DNA from: Pseudolabrys sp.
GTDB lineage: Bacteria; Pseudomonadota; Alphaproteobacteria; Rhizobiales; Xanthobacteraceae
Direction: 5' to 3'
Assembly: GCA_030655215.1 (NCBI GenBank)
Contig: JAURVZ010000032.1
Coordinates: forward strand, 1-52,199
DNA length: 52,199 bases
Positions 34,866-45,448 of the stretch are shown here, piece after piece. Position numbers and translations under genes: made by a program. The notes under the pieces were generated by a model. It was given only the letters and a program-made list of their open reading frames with translations. It was not told where the DNA came from and made no database searches. How positions within the stretch are numbered: position 1 is the first letter of the stretch; each line of letters opens with the position of its first letter.

Positions 34866-36407
34866 ATGTCCCCGACCACTTCAGGCGAATTCAGCTTCAC
34901 GGTGGCGCTCGAAGACGAGCAGGCCACCGGCCGGCTGATGGCTGACATTGCCGGGCTAATCGATCCGGGCGACCTGATCACGCTCTCCGGCGACCTGGGA
35001 GCCGGGAAGACTGCTTTCGCGCGCGCCTTCATTCGGCATATTGCGGGCGATGAAGAGATCGAGGTGCCGAGCCCGACCTTCACCTTGATCCAGACCTACG
35101 ACCTGGCGCGCTTTCCGGTCGTGCATGCCGATCTCTACCGTATCGGCGACGCGAGCGAACTCGACGAGCTCGGCTTCTCCGATGCTCCGGAAACCGCCGT
35201 GACGCTGTTGGAGTGGCCGGACCGCGCCGGCGGCCAATTGCCGCGCGACCGGCTCGACATCGCCTTCACGTTATCGCCGCCGCAGGGCGAGAGCTTCCGT
35301 CACGCCGAGATCACCGGCTATGGATCGTTCGCGCCGCGCGCAGCGCGCATTGCCGCGATCCGCCACTTTCTCAACGAGAGCGGCTTTGGCCTCGCCACGC
35401 GCCGCCGCATCCAGGGCGATGCCTCGACGCGTTCCTATGAGCGGCTGATGCGCGATGGCACCAGCTACATCCTGATGAACTCGCCGCGCCGCCCCGATGG
35501 TCCGCCGGTGCGCGACGGCAAACCATACAGCCAGATCGCGCATCTCGCCGAGACGGTGACGCCTTTCATCGCCATGGCGCGCGGGCTGCGCATGCTTGGC
35601 TTGTCGGCACCGGCGATCTATGCCGCCGATCGCGACGCCGGCTTGCTGGTGCTGGAAGATCTCGGCAATGAAGTGATCGTCGAGGGCGATCCGCCGGCGC
35701 CGATCGAAGAACGCTACGAGATTGCCGCCGATCTCCTCGCCGCGCTGCATCACGAGCGCACGCCCGACACGCTCAATGTCGAATCCGGCGTGCAATATCG
35801 CGTGCCGCGTTACGACATGGACGCAATGCTGATCGAGACCGAGTTGCTGCTCGACTGGTTCCTGCCCTTGCTCGGCTCGACGCCGGATGACGATGTGCGC
35901 GACGAATACATCACGCTGTGGCGCGCGGCACTCGCGCCGGCCCTAACCTCGCAACAAACCTGGGTGATGCGCGACTATCATTCGCCGAACATCATATGGC
36001 TGCCGGAGCGAGACGGCATCAACCGCATCGGCCTCCTGGATTTCCAGGACGCAATGATGGGCTCGCCGGCCTACGACGTCGCCTCACTGCTGCAGGATGC
36101 GCGCGTTTCGGTGCCGGAGATGATGGAGATATCGCTGCTGTCGCGTTATACGCGCGCCCGCATGAAAGCCGAGCCCGGCTTCGACGCGCCGGCTTTCGCG
36201 CGGCTCTATGCCACATTCGCCGCGCAGCGCGCCTCGAAGATCCTCGGTATCTTTGCCCGTCTCGACCGCCGCGACGGCAAGCCGCAATATTTACGTCATC
36301 TGCCGCGGGTATGGACCTATCTCCAGCGTTCGCTGGCGCATCCGGATCTGGCCGAGCTCGCCGCCTGGTATCGCGCGAACATCCCCGTGCCCAAGGTTAA
36401 ATCATAG
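34866..36407 (+). CDS. TsaE-AmgK fusion (t6A ATPase plus sugar kinase)
   Basis: 513 residues in one frame. Residues 1-155 are TsaE, the ATPase of the tRNA threonylcarbamoyl-adenosine complex: LSGDLGAGKTAFARAF (Walker A), VPSPTFTLIQTY, HADLYRIGDASELDELGF and LLEWPDRA. Residues 170-513 are an aminoglycoside-phosphotransferase-fold kinase: MRDYHSPNIIWL and IGLLDFQDAMMGSPAYDV carry the catalytic and metal-binding residues. Because the next gene is murU, the kinase is most likely AmgK, the anomeric kinase for N-acetylmuramate/N-acetylglucosamine in peptidoglycan recycling. The next start follows the stop with no gap. The fusion is recurrent in relatives by my recollection. Confidence 0.9.
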   Translation: MSPTTSGEFSFTVALEDEQATGRLMADIAGLIDPGDLITLSGDLGAGKTAFARAFIRHIAGDEEIEVPSPTFTLIQTYDLARFPVVHADLYRIGDASELDELGFSDAPETAVTLLEWPDRAGGQLPRDRLDIAFTLSPPQGESFRHAEITGYGSFAPRAARIAAIRHFLNESGFGLATRRRIQGDASTRSYERLMRDGTSYILMNSPRRPDGPPVRDGKPYSQIAHLAETVTPFIAMARGLRMLGLSAPAIYAADRDAGLLVLEDLGNEVIVEGDPPAPIEERYEIAADLLAALHHERTPDTLNVESGVQYRVPRYDMDAMLIETELLLDWFLPLLGSTPDDDVRDEYITLWRAALAPALTSQQTWVMRDYHSPNIIWLPERDGINRIGLLDFQDAMMGSPAYDVASLLQDARVSVPEMMEISLLSRYTRARMKAEPGFDAPAFARLYATFAAQRASKILGIFARLDRRDGKPQYLRHLPRVWTYLQRSLAHPDLAELAAWYRANIPVPKVKS

Positions 36408-37130
36408 ATGAGTGTAACTCCCGAGACTGCGATGGTGCTTGCTGCCGGCTTTGGCCAGCGCATGCGTCCGCTGACCGATAAGATGCCGAAGCCTTTGGTG
36501 CAAGTGGGCGGCAAGGCTTTGCTCGATCATGTGCTTGATCGTCTTGCCGATGCCGGCGTCAAACGCGCCATCGTCAATGTGCATTACCTCGCCGACCAGA
36601 TCGAAAAGCACGTCGCGTCGCGCACCGCGCCGCAGGTGACGATTTCCGACGAGCGCGGCGTGCTGCTCGACACCGGCGGCGGCGTGGTCAAGGCGCTGCC
36701 GCTGTTGGGCCATGCGCCGTTCTTTCACATCAATTCCGACACGATCTGGATCGACGGCGTTACGCCGAACCTGACACGCCTCGCCGACGCCTTCGATCCA
36801 GCGACGATGGACGCGCTGCTATTGCTCGCGCCGGGCGCCGGCAGCATCGGCTATAGCGGCCGCGGCGATTTCACCATGGCCTCCGATGGCCGGCTGAAGC
36901 CGCGCGTCGAGCGCGATGTCGCGCCCTTCGTCTATGCAGGCGCCGCGATCCTCTCGCCCGCGCTGTTCAAGGATGCGCCGCAAGGCGCCTTCTCGCTCAC
37001 CAAATTGTTCAACCGCGCCATCGAGGCCGGCCGCCTGCACGGCTTGCGCATGGAAGGCCTGTGGATGCATGTCGGCACGCCGGAGGCGATTGGCGAGGCG
37101 GAAACCGCGATTTCCGAGAGCACGGGTTAG
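36408..37130 (+). CDS. murU: MurU-like nucleotidyltransferase
   Basis: 240-residue sugar-1-phosphate nucleotidyltransferase. N-terminal signature AMVLAAGFGQRMRPLTDKMPKPL binds the nucleotide. Further motifs: LDTGGGVVKALPLLG, HINSDTIW for the metal-binding Asp, and GLWMHVGTPEAIGEAE at the end. Directly adjacent to the TsaE-AmgK gene, it would convert N-acetylmuramate-1-phosphate to UDP-MurNAc, bypassing de novo synthesis. Other uridylyl/mannosyl specificities cannot be excluded from sequence alone. Confidence 0.87.
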   Translation: MSVTPETAMVLAAGFGQRMRPLTDKMPKPLVQVGGKALLDHVLDRLADAGVKRAIVNVHYLADQIEKHVASRTAPQVTISDERGVLLDTGGGVVKALPLLGHAPFFHINSDTIWIDGVTPNLTRLADAFDPATMDALLLLAPGAGSIGYSGRGDFTMASDGRLKPRVERDVAPFVYAGAAILSPALFKDAPQGAFSLTKLFNRAIEAGRLHGLRMEGLWMHVGTPEAIGEAETAISESTG

Positions 37131-37155
37131 CTCCCGCGTGTATACTTAGGCCCTG

Positions 37156-40100
37156 ATGCCGGCCAAACCCAACGTCTTCAACATCCCCGCCTCGGCGCAA
37201 TTCCTGCCGGTGCTGATCGACGCGCTGCGCGAAGGCAAACTCGTGCCCGGCTTCCCGGCATCGAACGAGCCGATGGAGCTGGCGCGCGCGACGATCTATC
37301 TGCCGACGCGCCGCGCCTGCCGTCTGGCGCGCGATGTGTTTCTCGAGAAGCTCCCAGGCGACGCCGCGATTTTGCCACGCATCGTGCCGCTCGGCGATCT
37401 CGACGAAGACGAGATTGCGTTTGCCGAGGCTGCGGTGGGCATCGAAACGCTGATGCTGCCGCCGGCGATCTCCGGCCTGGAGCGGCAACTCACTTTGTCG
37501 CAGATCATCGCCAAATGGGCGATCGCCGTGCGCGCGTCGCAAGGCTCGCCTTTGGTTGCCAATACGCCGGGCGCGGCCTTCTCCCTCGCCGGCGATCTCG
37601 CGAGGCTGATGGACGACATCACCACGCGTCAGGTGAAGTGGAGCGATCTCGACAAACTGGTCCCGGAGGATCTGGATAAATACTGGGAGCAGTCGCTCGA
37701 ATTTCTCAAATTCGTGCATCCGCGCTGGGACGACATCCTGCGCGAACACGATACGATCGAAGCCGCCGAGCGCCGCGACAAACTGATCGAAGCCGAAGCT
37801 AGGCGCCTGCAAGGCAGCGATGGCCCGGTGATCGCCGCGGGTTCGACCGGTTCGATGCCGGCCACCGCGAAGTTGCTGGCGACCATCGCCAATCTCCCAC
37901 ACGGCGCCGTCGTGCTGCCGGGCCTCGACATGGACCTCGACGACAAGTCGTGGCGCTCCATCTCCGGCGCAGATGACGACGCAACGCATGATGGCTCGCC
38001 ATCCTATGGCCATGCGCAGTTCTCGATGCAGGCTTTGCTGAGGACCATCGGCATTGATCGCAGTGAAGTCGAGATGCTGAGCGCACCTTTGCCGCATGGC
38101 CGCGAGAAGCTGGCTTCCGAGGCGTTGCGGCCGGCGGCCAGCACCGACCTTTGGCAGGCCGGGCGCAGCGATGCCGGCTTCGGCCCGGCGACCGATACCG
38201 CATTGTCGACGGTCAGCATGATCGAAGCGGCCAATCCGGAAGAAGAAGCGCTGGCCATTGCCGTGACCTTGCGCCAGGCGCTGAACACGCCCGGCAAGAC
38301 GGCGGCATTGGTGACGCCCGACCGCGCTCTGGCGCGCCGCGTTGTTGCCGCGCTGGAGCGCTGGCATGTCGGGGTCGATGATTCCGGCGGCGATCCCTTG
38401 CCGGAAACGCAGGCCGGGCGCTTCGCCCGCCTGGCGGCCGAAGCCGCGCTTGAGGAACTGGAGCCGGTGACGCTGCTGGCTCTGCTCAAGCATCCGCTGC
38501 TGCGCCTCGGTGCCGATGCCGGCGCGCACGATACGGCCATTGCCACGCTGGAAAAGGCCTTGTTACGTGGCCCGCGGCCGAGGCCGGGCACCAGCGGGCT
38601 CAAAGATGCGTTGGCGACCTTCCGCGCCAACCGCGACGACATGCACCGCAGCGATCCGCGCCGGCGCATCAAGGACGATGAACTCGACGACGCTGCTGCG
38701 TTGATTGAGAGGCTCAAGGCCGCGCTTCAGCCGCTGGAGACTCTGTCGAAGGGCGATCAGAAGCTCGCTGCGATGGCGGAGCATCATTGCAATACGATCA
38801 TCGCGCTGTCGAAAGATGCATCGGGCAAGGTGCACGCCTTCGCCGGCAACGATGGCAAGGTGCTGTCCGATATTCTCAAGGCGATCACCGGCAAGGACTC
38901 CGCGGCGCAAGGTGTTGAACTCGCCCGCAGTGACTATGTCGAACTGTTCCACGCCACCATCGCCACCAGCCCGGTGCGAAGGCCGGAAGTGCGCGATGTC
39001 CGTGTCCGCATTTACGGTCCGCTTGAAGCGCGTTTGCAGACTGCTGACCTGCTGGTGCTCGCCGGCCTGAATGAAGCAACCTGGCCGCCGGAAACGCGCA
39101 GCGATCCGTGGCTGTCGCGGCCGATGCGCCGTCAGCTTGGCCTCGATCCGCCGGAACGCCGCATCGGCCTGTCGGCGCATGACTTCGCGCAAATGCTAGG
39201 GGCGCCGGAGATCGTGCTGACGCGCGCCGCCAAGCTCGCCGGTGCGCCGACCGTGACGTCGCGTTTCGTGCAGCGCATCGCTGCGTTGGCCGGCAAGGAG
39301 CGCTGGAAAGCCGTGCTTGATCGCGGCAATGACGCTTTGCTGCTGGCGCGCGCGCTCGACACACCGGCCACGGTGAAGGCCGCCGCGCGCCCGGAGCCCA
39401 GGCCGCCGGTTGCGGCGCGGCCATCGCGTTTGTCGGTCACCGCGATCGAGGACTGGCTGCGCGACCCGTACACGGTCTATGCCAAACACATTCTGCGGCT
39501 CCATCCGCTCGATGATGTCGATACACAGCCCGGCGCGCGTGATCGCGGCACTGTGATCCACGGCGCCATTGGCGATTTCACCGTGCAGTTCGCCGATGCT
39601 TTCCCGCCCGATCCGCAAAAGCAACTTGAACTGCTCGTCAACAAGCGCTTCGCGCCGCTTCTCGATTACCCCGAGGCGAAGGCCTTCTGGTGGCCGCGCT
39701 TCCTGCGCATCGCGCAATGGTTTGCGCAATGGGACCGCGCCCGCCGCGATGCGGTTGCAACGCTGCACGGTGAAATCCGCGGCGAACTAAAATTCCCGAT
39801 TGGCGCGCGCGAATTCACGCTGTCGGCCATCGCTGACCGCATCGAATGGCGGCGCGACGGCAGCTACGCCATCATCGATTACAAGACCGGTGCCGCGCGT
39901 ACCAAGAAGCAGGTCAGCACGGGCCTCGCGCCACAGCTCACACTGGAAGGCGCCATCCTGCGCGAAGGCGGCTTCAAGAATCTGCGGCCCGGCTCTATTT
40001 CCGAAATCACTTATGTGACGCTGAAAGGCGGCGACCCGGCCGGCAAGCCGGAAGAAATCACCTTCAAGGACAGCACGCCGGACGCACACGCCGATTACGC

Positions 40101-40263
40101 GCTCAAGCGGCTGAAGGAATTGGCTGTCACATTCGAGAACGCCGACACGCCGTACATGTCGCTGGTGCATCCAATGTGGACCAACCATTACGGCGACTAT
40201 GATCACCTCGCCCGCGTCAAGGAATGGTCGCTGTCCGGCGGCGGCGATGAGGGCGGGGAATGA
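37156..40263 (+). CDS. addB: Double-strand break repair protein AddB
   Basis: 1035 residues, alphaproteobacterial AddB, partner of the AddA helicase-nuclease in recombinational DNA repair. The helicase-like N-terminus (FLPVLIDALREGKLVPGF, TIYLPTRRACRLARDVFL) is degenerate and without a classical Walker A. The C-terminal RecB-like nuclease begins LSVTAIEDWLRDPYTVYAKH and has the active site in YAIIDYKTGAARTKKQ. Four conserved Fe-S cysteines of firmicute AddB are not evident. The stop overlaps addA by four bases (ATGA). Confidence 0.95.
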   Translation: MPAKPNVFNIPASAQFLPVLIDALREGKLVPGFPASNEPMELARATIYLPTRRACRLARDVFLEKLPGDAAILPRIVPLGDLDEDEIAFAEAAVGIETLMLPPAISGLERQLTLSQIIAKWAIAVRASQGSPLVANTPGAAFSLAGDLARLMDDITTRQVKWSDLDKLVPEDLDKYWEQSLEFLKFVHPRWDDILREHDTIEAAERRDKLIEAEARRLQGSDGPVIAAGSTGSMPATAKLLATIANLPHGAVVLPGLDMDLDDKSWRSISGADDDATHDGSPSYGHAQFSMQALLRTIGIDRSEVEMLSAPLPHGREKLASEALRPAASTDLWQAGRSDAGFGPATDTALSTVSMIEAANPEEEALAIAVTLRQALNTPGKTAALVTPDRALARRVVAALERWHVGVDDSGGDPLPETQAGRFARLAAEAALEELEPVTLLALLKHPLLRLGADAGAHDTAIATLEKALLRGPRPRPGTSGLKDALATFRANRDDMHRSDPRRRIKDDELDDAAALIERLKAALQPLETLSKGDQKLAAMAEHHCNTIIALSKDASGKVHAFAGNDGKVLSDILKAITGKDSAAQGVELARSDYVELFHATIATSPVRRPEVRDVRVRIYGPLEARLQTADLLVLAGLNEATWPPETRSDPWLSRPMRRQLGLDPPERRIGLSAHDFAQMLGAPEIVLTRAAKLAGAPTVTSRFVQRIAALAGKERWKAVLDRGNDALLLARALDTPATVKAAARPEPRPPVAARPSRLSVTAIEDWLRDPYTVYAKHILRLHPLDDVDTQPGARDRGTVIHGAIGDFTVQFADAFPPDPQKQLELLVNKRFAPLLDYPEAKAFWWPRFLRIAQWFAQWDRARRDAVATLHGEIRGELKFPIGAREFTLSAIADRIEWRRDGSYAIIDYKTGAARTKKQVSTGLAPQLTLEGAILREGGFKNLRPGSISEITYVTLKGGDPAGKPEEITFKDSTPDAHADYALKRLKELAVTFENADTPYMSLVHPMWTNHYGDYDHLARVKEWSLSGGGDEGGE

Positions 40264-43200
40264 ACGCGCCCCGAAACATCCCGTCAGACGTCACCAACGT
40301 CCAGATCGAGGCGGCGAGCCCCGACACGTCCGCCTTCGTCTCGGCCAATGCCGGCTCCGGCAAGACGCATGTGCTGGCGCAGCGCGTTATCAATCTGCTG
40401 CTGCGCGGCACCGATCCGGCCAAGATCCTCTGCATCACCTTCACCAAGGCGGCAGCGGCCAACATGGCCAACCGCGTGTTCGGCACACTCGCCGAATGGA
40501 GCACGCTGTCCGACACCGCGCTTGATGACAAGATCAAGGCCTCGACCGGCAAGGAAGCGACCCCCCAGGAGCGCGCCCGCGCGCGGCGGCTGTTTGCCTC
40601 GGCGCTGGAAACGCCGGGCGGCCTCAAGGTGCAGACCATCCACGCCTTCTGCACGCGGCTGCTGCATCAGTTTCCGTTCGAGGCCAATGTTGCGGCGCGC
40701 TTCACCGTGCTCGACGAGGCGCAGACCACCGAACTGCTCGACCGTCTGACGCTCGACGTGCTGCTGGAGGCCTCAGCTGCGCCGCAGAGTCCGCTCGGCA
40801 AGGCGTTGTCGACCGCGATTGTTGTTGCCGCCGACCAGACCTTCAAGGATGTCATCGGCGACGCCATCAAGGAACGCGATGCCATTTCCAAGTGGATCGA
40901 TGCCGCCGGTAGCGTCGATGCCGCGATCAATGCGCTGTCGCACAGCTTCGGCGTCGATCCGAAAGACACGGCTGAATCGCTGGAGCATGAATTTTTCGCG
41001 CAAATGCACATTCCAGAAACGGAATGGGCAGACTTGATCTCGGTGTTAGAGGTCGGCACGAAGTCTGATAAGAATCATATTGAAGCACTGGTAGCCGCAC
41101 AAAAGAGCTTCGGCCGCGACCGCATAGAAAATTACCTCGACATATTCTGCAACAAGGATGACGCGCGAACTCGTCGTCAACGGCTCCTGACAAAGGCGCT
41201 TGCTGCAGATCATCCTGATTGGTTTGAGCGTCTAACAAACGAACAAGGTCGCGTCTGCGCACTTATCGCGCGCGAACGCGCCGTTGCCGCGCGTGATCGC
41301 ACGCGAGCGCTGATCACCATCGCCGCCGACGTCATCGGCCGCTACAAGGCGGAGAAAGACCGCCGCGCCCTGCTCGACTATGACGACCTGATCGACAAGA
41401 CGATTGCACTGTTCGAGCGCTCGTCCGCGGCCTGGGTGCTCTACAAGCTCGATCTCGGCATTGACCACGTGCTGGTCGATGAAGCGCAGGACACCAGCCC
41501 GAAGCAGTGGACGATCATCCGCACCATCGTGTCCGAATTCATGCCGGGCGGCGCGCGGCCCAATATCCGGCGCACGGTGTTTGCCGTCGGCGACGAGAAG
41601 CAATCGATCTTCTCGTTTCAGGGCGCCGAGCCGCGCGAATTCGACAATATGCGGCGCGTGTTTGAGCGGCAGTTCAACAGGCCGGAGCTCGGCTGGAAGT
41701 CACTCAAGTTTCATTCCTCGTTCCGCTCGGGCGAGAATGTGCTCGGCGCGGTCGATCAAGTCTTCCGCGACAAAGACGTCTATTCCAGCATCACCACTGA
41801 CGAGATCGGCATTCCCGAACATCGTTCGCTGCCGGATGCCGCGCCGGGCCTCGTTGAAGTATGGCCGCTGGTCGAGCCGGCCGAACGCAAGGAGATGGAA
41901 GGCTGGGACGCGCCGTTCGATACCGAGAGCGAGGAGAGCCCGCGCGTGCGGTTGGCGCGGCGCATCGCCACCAATGTGAAGCTGTGGATGTCGCGCGGCC
42001 TCAAAGCTGGCGATGTGCTGGTGCTGGTGCGCCAGCGCGGGCAATTATTCGAGGCGATCATCCGCGCCATGAAGATGGCCGGCGTGCCAGTGGCCGGCGC
42101 CGATCGTCTGGTGCTGACCGAGCATATCGCTGTGATGGATTTGATGGCGCTCGCCGATGCGTTGCTGCTGCCGGATGACGATCTGGCTTTGGCCAGCGTG
42201 CTGAAGTCGCCTTTGTTCGGTTTGAACGAAGAACAGTTGTTTGAGCTTGCCTATGACCGCAAGGGGTCACTGCGCGCGTCACTCAGAGGCAACGCCGCTT
42301 TCTCCGCGACCGCGGCAACGCTCGATGAGCTTAGTGACGCGGCGCGCAACCTGACGCCATTTGCTTTCTTCGCCCATGTGCTCGGGCCGTTGCGCGGCCG
42401 CGCCAAGGTGCTGGCGCGTTTGGGCCCGGAGGCCAATGACGCGCTCGACGAATTCCTCAATCTTGCTTTGACCTATGAAGTGCAGCGGACGCCGTCGCTG
42501 CAAGGCTTCGTCAACTGGCTGCGCGCGGCGCAAAGCGAGGTGCGCCGCGACATGGAGCTGGCGCGCGACGAAGTGCGGGTGATGACCGTGCACGGCGCCA
42601 AGGGTCTCGAGGCTAACACCGTCATCCTCGCCGACACGGTCGGCAAGCCGACGGGCAAATCGGACCCGCGGCTGCTGCCTTTGCAAGACGGCGCGATTAC
42701 CTGGGCCAAGGGTCAGAAAGAAGACATCGGGCCGATGACCGAAGCGCGGCTCGGCGCGCAACAGGACGCGCGCAACGAATACCGCCGCTTGCTTTATGTC
42801 GGCATGACGCGCGCGGCCGAGCGGCTGATCGTCTGCGGCGCCAAGGGTGCCAACAAGATCCCGGATGGCTGCTGGTACCAGCTTGTCGACAATGCGCTGA
42901 CCGAGAACGTTATGACCGAGCCCGCCGACGACGGTGACGGCGAGGTGAAGCGCTATCGCAAAGGCGAGGCCTTGCCGCCGCCTGAAGCGAAGCAGGATGA
43001 TACGAAGCCTGCTGCGCCGCCCGCCCTGCCCGATTGGCTGACCCGCGATGCCCCGCGCGAACAATTCGCCGCGCGCACGGTGACGCCCTCGGGCCTGCTT
43101 GAAGACGATGAGCGGTTTAACACCAACGGCGGTGGCAATGAACAAGGCTTGCTACGTGGCAAGCTGGTGCATCGCCTGATGCAATCGCTGCCGAACATGC

Positions 43201-43661
43201 CCGTCGAAACACGGCGCAAGGCGGCGGATGATTATCTCGCGCGCTCGAAACTGGAAGTGGAAGAGCGTCCCAAGCTCGCCGCGCAAGTCATGGCCGTTAT
43301 CGACGATACCCGCTTTTCCGATCTTTTCGGCCCCGGCTCCCGCGCCGAAGTGCCGATCGTCGGCCGCCTGAAAACCGCCGGCCAGACGCTGCTGGTCTCT
43401 GGCCAGGTCGACCGCCTGGTCATCACCAACAACGCCATTCTGATCGGCGATTACAAAACCAACCGCCCCGCCCCCCGCACGCTCGATGAAGTGCCGCCCG
43501 CTTATGTCCGGCAGCTTGCACTCTATCGCGCTGTGCTGGCGCAGTTATACCCGGACCGGCCGATCCGCGCCGCGCTGATCTGGACCGAAGTACCTGATCT
43601 GATGGAGCTTTCCGCCGAGACCTTGGACACCGCGCTGACGCTGGTCACGTCCGCGCGATAG
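40260..43661 (+). CDS. addA: Double-strand break repair helicase AddA
   Basis: 1133-residue UvrD-type helicase-nuclease. Walker [17 protein letters not shown], motif [15 protein letters not shown], motif [19 protein letters not shown], motif [19 protein letters not shown], motif [15 protein letters not shown], and the C-terminal nuclease site [12 protein letters not shown]. Translationally coupled to addB. A patch of about 250 bases (41010-41270, before the helicase 1B region) uses codons such as TTA, ATA, GTA, CTA and TCT that are rare in the rest of the gene, hinting at a locally exchanged or fast-evolving segment. Confidence 0.96.
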   Translation: MNAPRNIPSDVTNVQIEAASPDTSAFVSANAGSGKTHVLAQRVINLLLRGTDPAKILCITFTKAAAANMANRVFGTLAEWSTLSDTALDDKIKASTGKEATPQERARARRLFASALETPGGLKVQTIHAFCTRLLHQFPFEANVAARFTVLDEAQTTELLDRLTLDVLLEASAAPQSPLGKALSTAIVVAADQTFKDVIGDAIKERDAISKWIDAAGSVDAAINALSHSFGVDPKDTAESLEHEFFAQMHIPETEWADLISVLEVGTKSDKNHIEALVAAQKSFGRDRIENYLDIFCNKDDARTRRQRLLTKALAADHPDWFERLTNEQGRVCALIARERAVAARDRTRALITIAADVIGRYKAEKDRRALLDYDDLIDKTIALFERSSAAWVLYKLDLGIDHVLVDEAQDTSPKQWTIIRTIVSEFMPGGARPNIRRTVFAVGDEKQSIFSFQGAEPREFDNMRRVFERQFNRPELGWKSLKFHSSFRSGENVLGAVDQVFRDKDVYSSITTDEIGIPEHRSLPDAAPGLVEVWPLVEPAERKEMEGWDAPFDTESEESPRVRLARRIATNVKLWMSRGLKAGDVLVLVRQRGQLFEAIIRAMKMAGVPVAGADRLVLTEHIAVMDLMALADALLLPDDDLALASVLKSPLFGLNEEQLFELAYDRKGSLRASLRGNAAFSATAATLDELSDAARNLTPFAFFAHVLGPLRGRAKVLARLGPEANDALDEFLNLALTYEVQRTPSLQGFVNWLRAAQSEVRRDMELARDEVRVMTVHGAKGLEANTVILADTVGKPTGKSDPRLLPLQDGAITWAKGQKEDIGPMTEARLGAQQDARNEYRRLLYVGMTRAAERLIVCGAKGANKIPDGCWYQLVDNALTENVMTEPADDGDGEVKRYRKGEALPPPEAKQDDTKPAAPPALPDWLTRDAPREQFAARTVTPSGLLEDDERFNTNGGGNEQGLLRGKLVHRLMQSLPNMPVETRRKAADDYLARSKLEVEERPKLAAQVMAVIDDTRFSDLFGPGSRAEVPIVGRLKTAGQTLLVSGQVDRLVITNNAILIGDYKTNRPAPRTLDEVPPAYVRQLALYRAVLAQLYPDRPIRAALIWTEVPDLMELSAETLDTALTLVTSAR

Positions 43662-43755
43662 CGCCTTGACGCTGGGGAGCACCATTCATAGGTTCGCAGC
43701 CTCGCAATTCGCGGTGCGATTCCTCGCCCCGCCACACCGGAATAAAGGGGCTCCC

Positions 43756-44076
43756 ATGGCCGTCGGCAAAACCACTGATGCAGGCTTCGAAGCGGATGTT
43801 CTCAAGGCCTCCGAGCCGGTCGTTGTCGACTTCTGGGCCGAATGGTGCGGCCCGTGCCGCATGATCGCGCCGGCGCTGGAGGAAATCTCCGGCCAGCTCG
43901 GCGATAAGGTGAAGATCGTCAAGCTAAACGTTGACGAGAACCCGGCGATCGCCGCGAAGTACGGCATCATGTCGATCCCGACTCTGTTGCTGTTCAAGAA
44001 CGGCGAGATCGCCGATCGCCAGGTCGGCGCCGCGCCGAAGCAGAAGCTGCATTCCTGGATCAGCGGCGCGGTCTGA
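43756..44076 (+). CDS. trxA: Thioredoxin
   Basis: 106 residues, classical thioredoxin: active site [14 protein letters not shown], cis-Pro region [13 protein letters not shown]-terminal helix [13 protein letters not shown] 43756 with AAAGGGG upstream is chosen over a longer frame from 43666. It lies 94 bases after addA, commonly its neighbour in Hyphomicrobiales. A strong terminator follows. Confidence 0.97.
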   Translation: MAVGKTTDAGFEADVLKASEPVVVDFWAEWCGPCRMIAPALEEISGQLGDKVKIVKLNVDENPAIAAKYGIMSIPTLLLFKNGEIADRQVGAAPKQKLHSWISGAV

Positions 44077-44098
44077 TCGCTTGAGATCAAGTAGAATG

Positions 44099-44129
44099 AA
44101 ACGGCCGGGAGAAATCCCGGCCGTTTTTT
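44099..44129. terminator. Bidirectional terminator between trxA and folC
   Basis: 12-bp perfect stem AAACGGCCGGGA / TCCCGGCCGTTT with a GAAA tetraloop and a T tract. The folC stop codon (44128-44130) begins within the T run. The stem is close in sequence to the katG terminator at 6676. Confidence 0.92.
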
Positions 44130-45447
44130 ATTGCGGCGGCGTGCCGTTTTCCCGCAGCACATCGCCGGCGAGATAGAGTGAACCAGTGATGAGAATGCGC
44201 GGCGGCGGATCGAGGTCGAGTTTGCACACCGCGTCGAGCGCCTCATCGAGTGTGCCGCGGCTGGTCGCCGGAATATCGAGCGCCTTGGCGGCCTCAGCCA
44301 CCGTTTCAGCCGGCACACCTTTGTCAGCGGACGGCACCGGCACGGCGATGAGACGGCGCGCCAACCCGGCGAAGTTATTGAGGAAGCCGGAGAGGTCCTT
44401 GGTCGCGATCATGCCGACGATCATCACCAGAGGCCGCGACACGCGCTCTTCGAGATCGGCCAGCGCGGCGGCAATGGCGCGGCCGCCATCCGGATTATGC
44501 CCGCCATCGAGCCACAGCTCGCTGCCCGGCGGCGTCAGATCGACAAGACGCCCGGCAGCAAGCCGTTGCAGCCGCGCCGGCCAGTCGGCCTTGGTCATGC
44601 CGGCTTCATAAGCACTCGGCGGGATCTTGAACTGCGGTATCGCGCGTAACGCGGCGATAGCCAGCCCGGCATTTTCAAATTGATGGCGGCCATAAAGCTT
44701 CGGCGCCGGCAGATCGAGCAGACCGTTGTCATCCTGATACACGAGACGGCCGCGTTCTTCGGTCGCGGTCCAGTTTTCACCGGCAATTTTGATCGGCGCT
44801 TTCAGCCGCGCCGCTTGCCGTTCGATGACCGCGAGCGCATCGCGATTTTGCGCAGCGACAATCACGGGCGCGCCGGTCTTGATGATCCCGGCCTTCTCGA
44901 AGGCGATCTTCTCGATCATGTCGCCGAGGAAATCGATGTGATCCATCGACACCGGCGTGATGATCGACGCCAGCGGCGTATCGATGACATTGGTGGCATC
45001 GAGGCGGCCGCCAAGACCGACTTCGAGCAACAGCACATCCGCCGGGTTGCGCGCGAACAGCAGGAAACCGGCCGCGGTCGTCATTTCAAACACAGTGATC
45101 GGCTCGCCGACATTGGCGGCTTCGCATTCTTCCAGCGCCGCCGAGAGCTCAGCGTCGCTCACCAGCTTGCCCTCTCCAACCTGGCCAAGGCGAAAGCGCT
45201 CATTGAAATTGACCAGATGCGGCGATGTATAGGCATGTACGCGCAAGCCGGCGGCTTCCAGGATCGCGCGCAGGAAGGCCGTGGTCGAGCCTTTGCCATT
45301 TGTGCCGGCGATATGAATCACCGGCGGCAATTTGCGTTCGGGATTTCCCAGCGCGGTGAGCAACCGCTGCAACCGATCGAGCGACAGGTCGATGCGCTTC
45401 GGGTGCAGCGCCAGCAATCGCGCCAGGATGGAGTCGACCTGGCTCAC
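44128..45447 (-). CDS. folC: Bifunctional folylpolyglutamate/dihydrofolate synthase FolC
   Basis: 439-residue Mur-ligase-fold enzyme that attaches glutamate to dihydropteroate or folates. P-loop IHIAGTNGKGSTTAFLRAIL; DATNVIDTPLASIITPVSMDHIDFLG holds the conserved DATN and H-x-x-x-L region; C-terminal LDGGHNPDGGRAIAAAL. GTG start at 45447, one base after the accD stop, so it is probably translated by re-initiation. Confidence 0.96.
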   Translation of the reverse strand: MSQVDSILARLLALHPKRIDLSLDRLQRLLTALGNPERKLPPVIHIAGTNGKGSTTAFLRAILEAAGLRVHAYTSPHLVNFNERFRLGQVGEGKLVSDAELSAALEECEAANVGEPITVFEMTTAAGFLLFARNPADVLLLEVGLGGRLDATNVIDTPLASIITPVSMDHIDFLGDMIEKIAFEKAGIIKTGAPVIVAAQNRDALAVIERQAARLKAPIKIAGENWTATEERGRLVYQDDNGLLDLPAPKLYGRHQFENAGLAIAALRAIPQFKIPPSAYEAGMTKADWPARLQRLAAGRLVDLTPPGSELWLDGGHNPDGGRAIAAALADLEERVSRPLVMIVGMIATKDLSGFLNNFAGLARRLIAVPVPSADKGVPAETVAEAAKALDIPATSRGTLDEALDAVCKLDLDPPPRILITGSLYLAGDVLRENGTPPQ

Positions 45448-45448
45448 G

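Noticed and set aside
37009..38529. 506-codon minus frame across murU end and addB
   Set aside because: Antisense shadow; AddB motifs on plus are clear.
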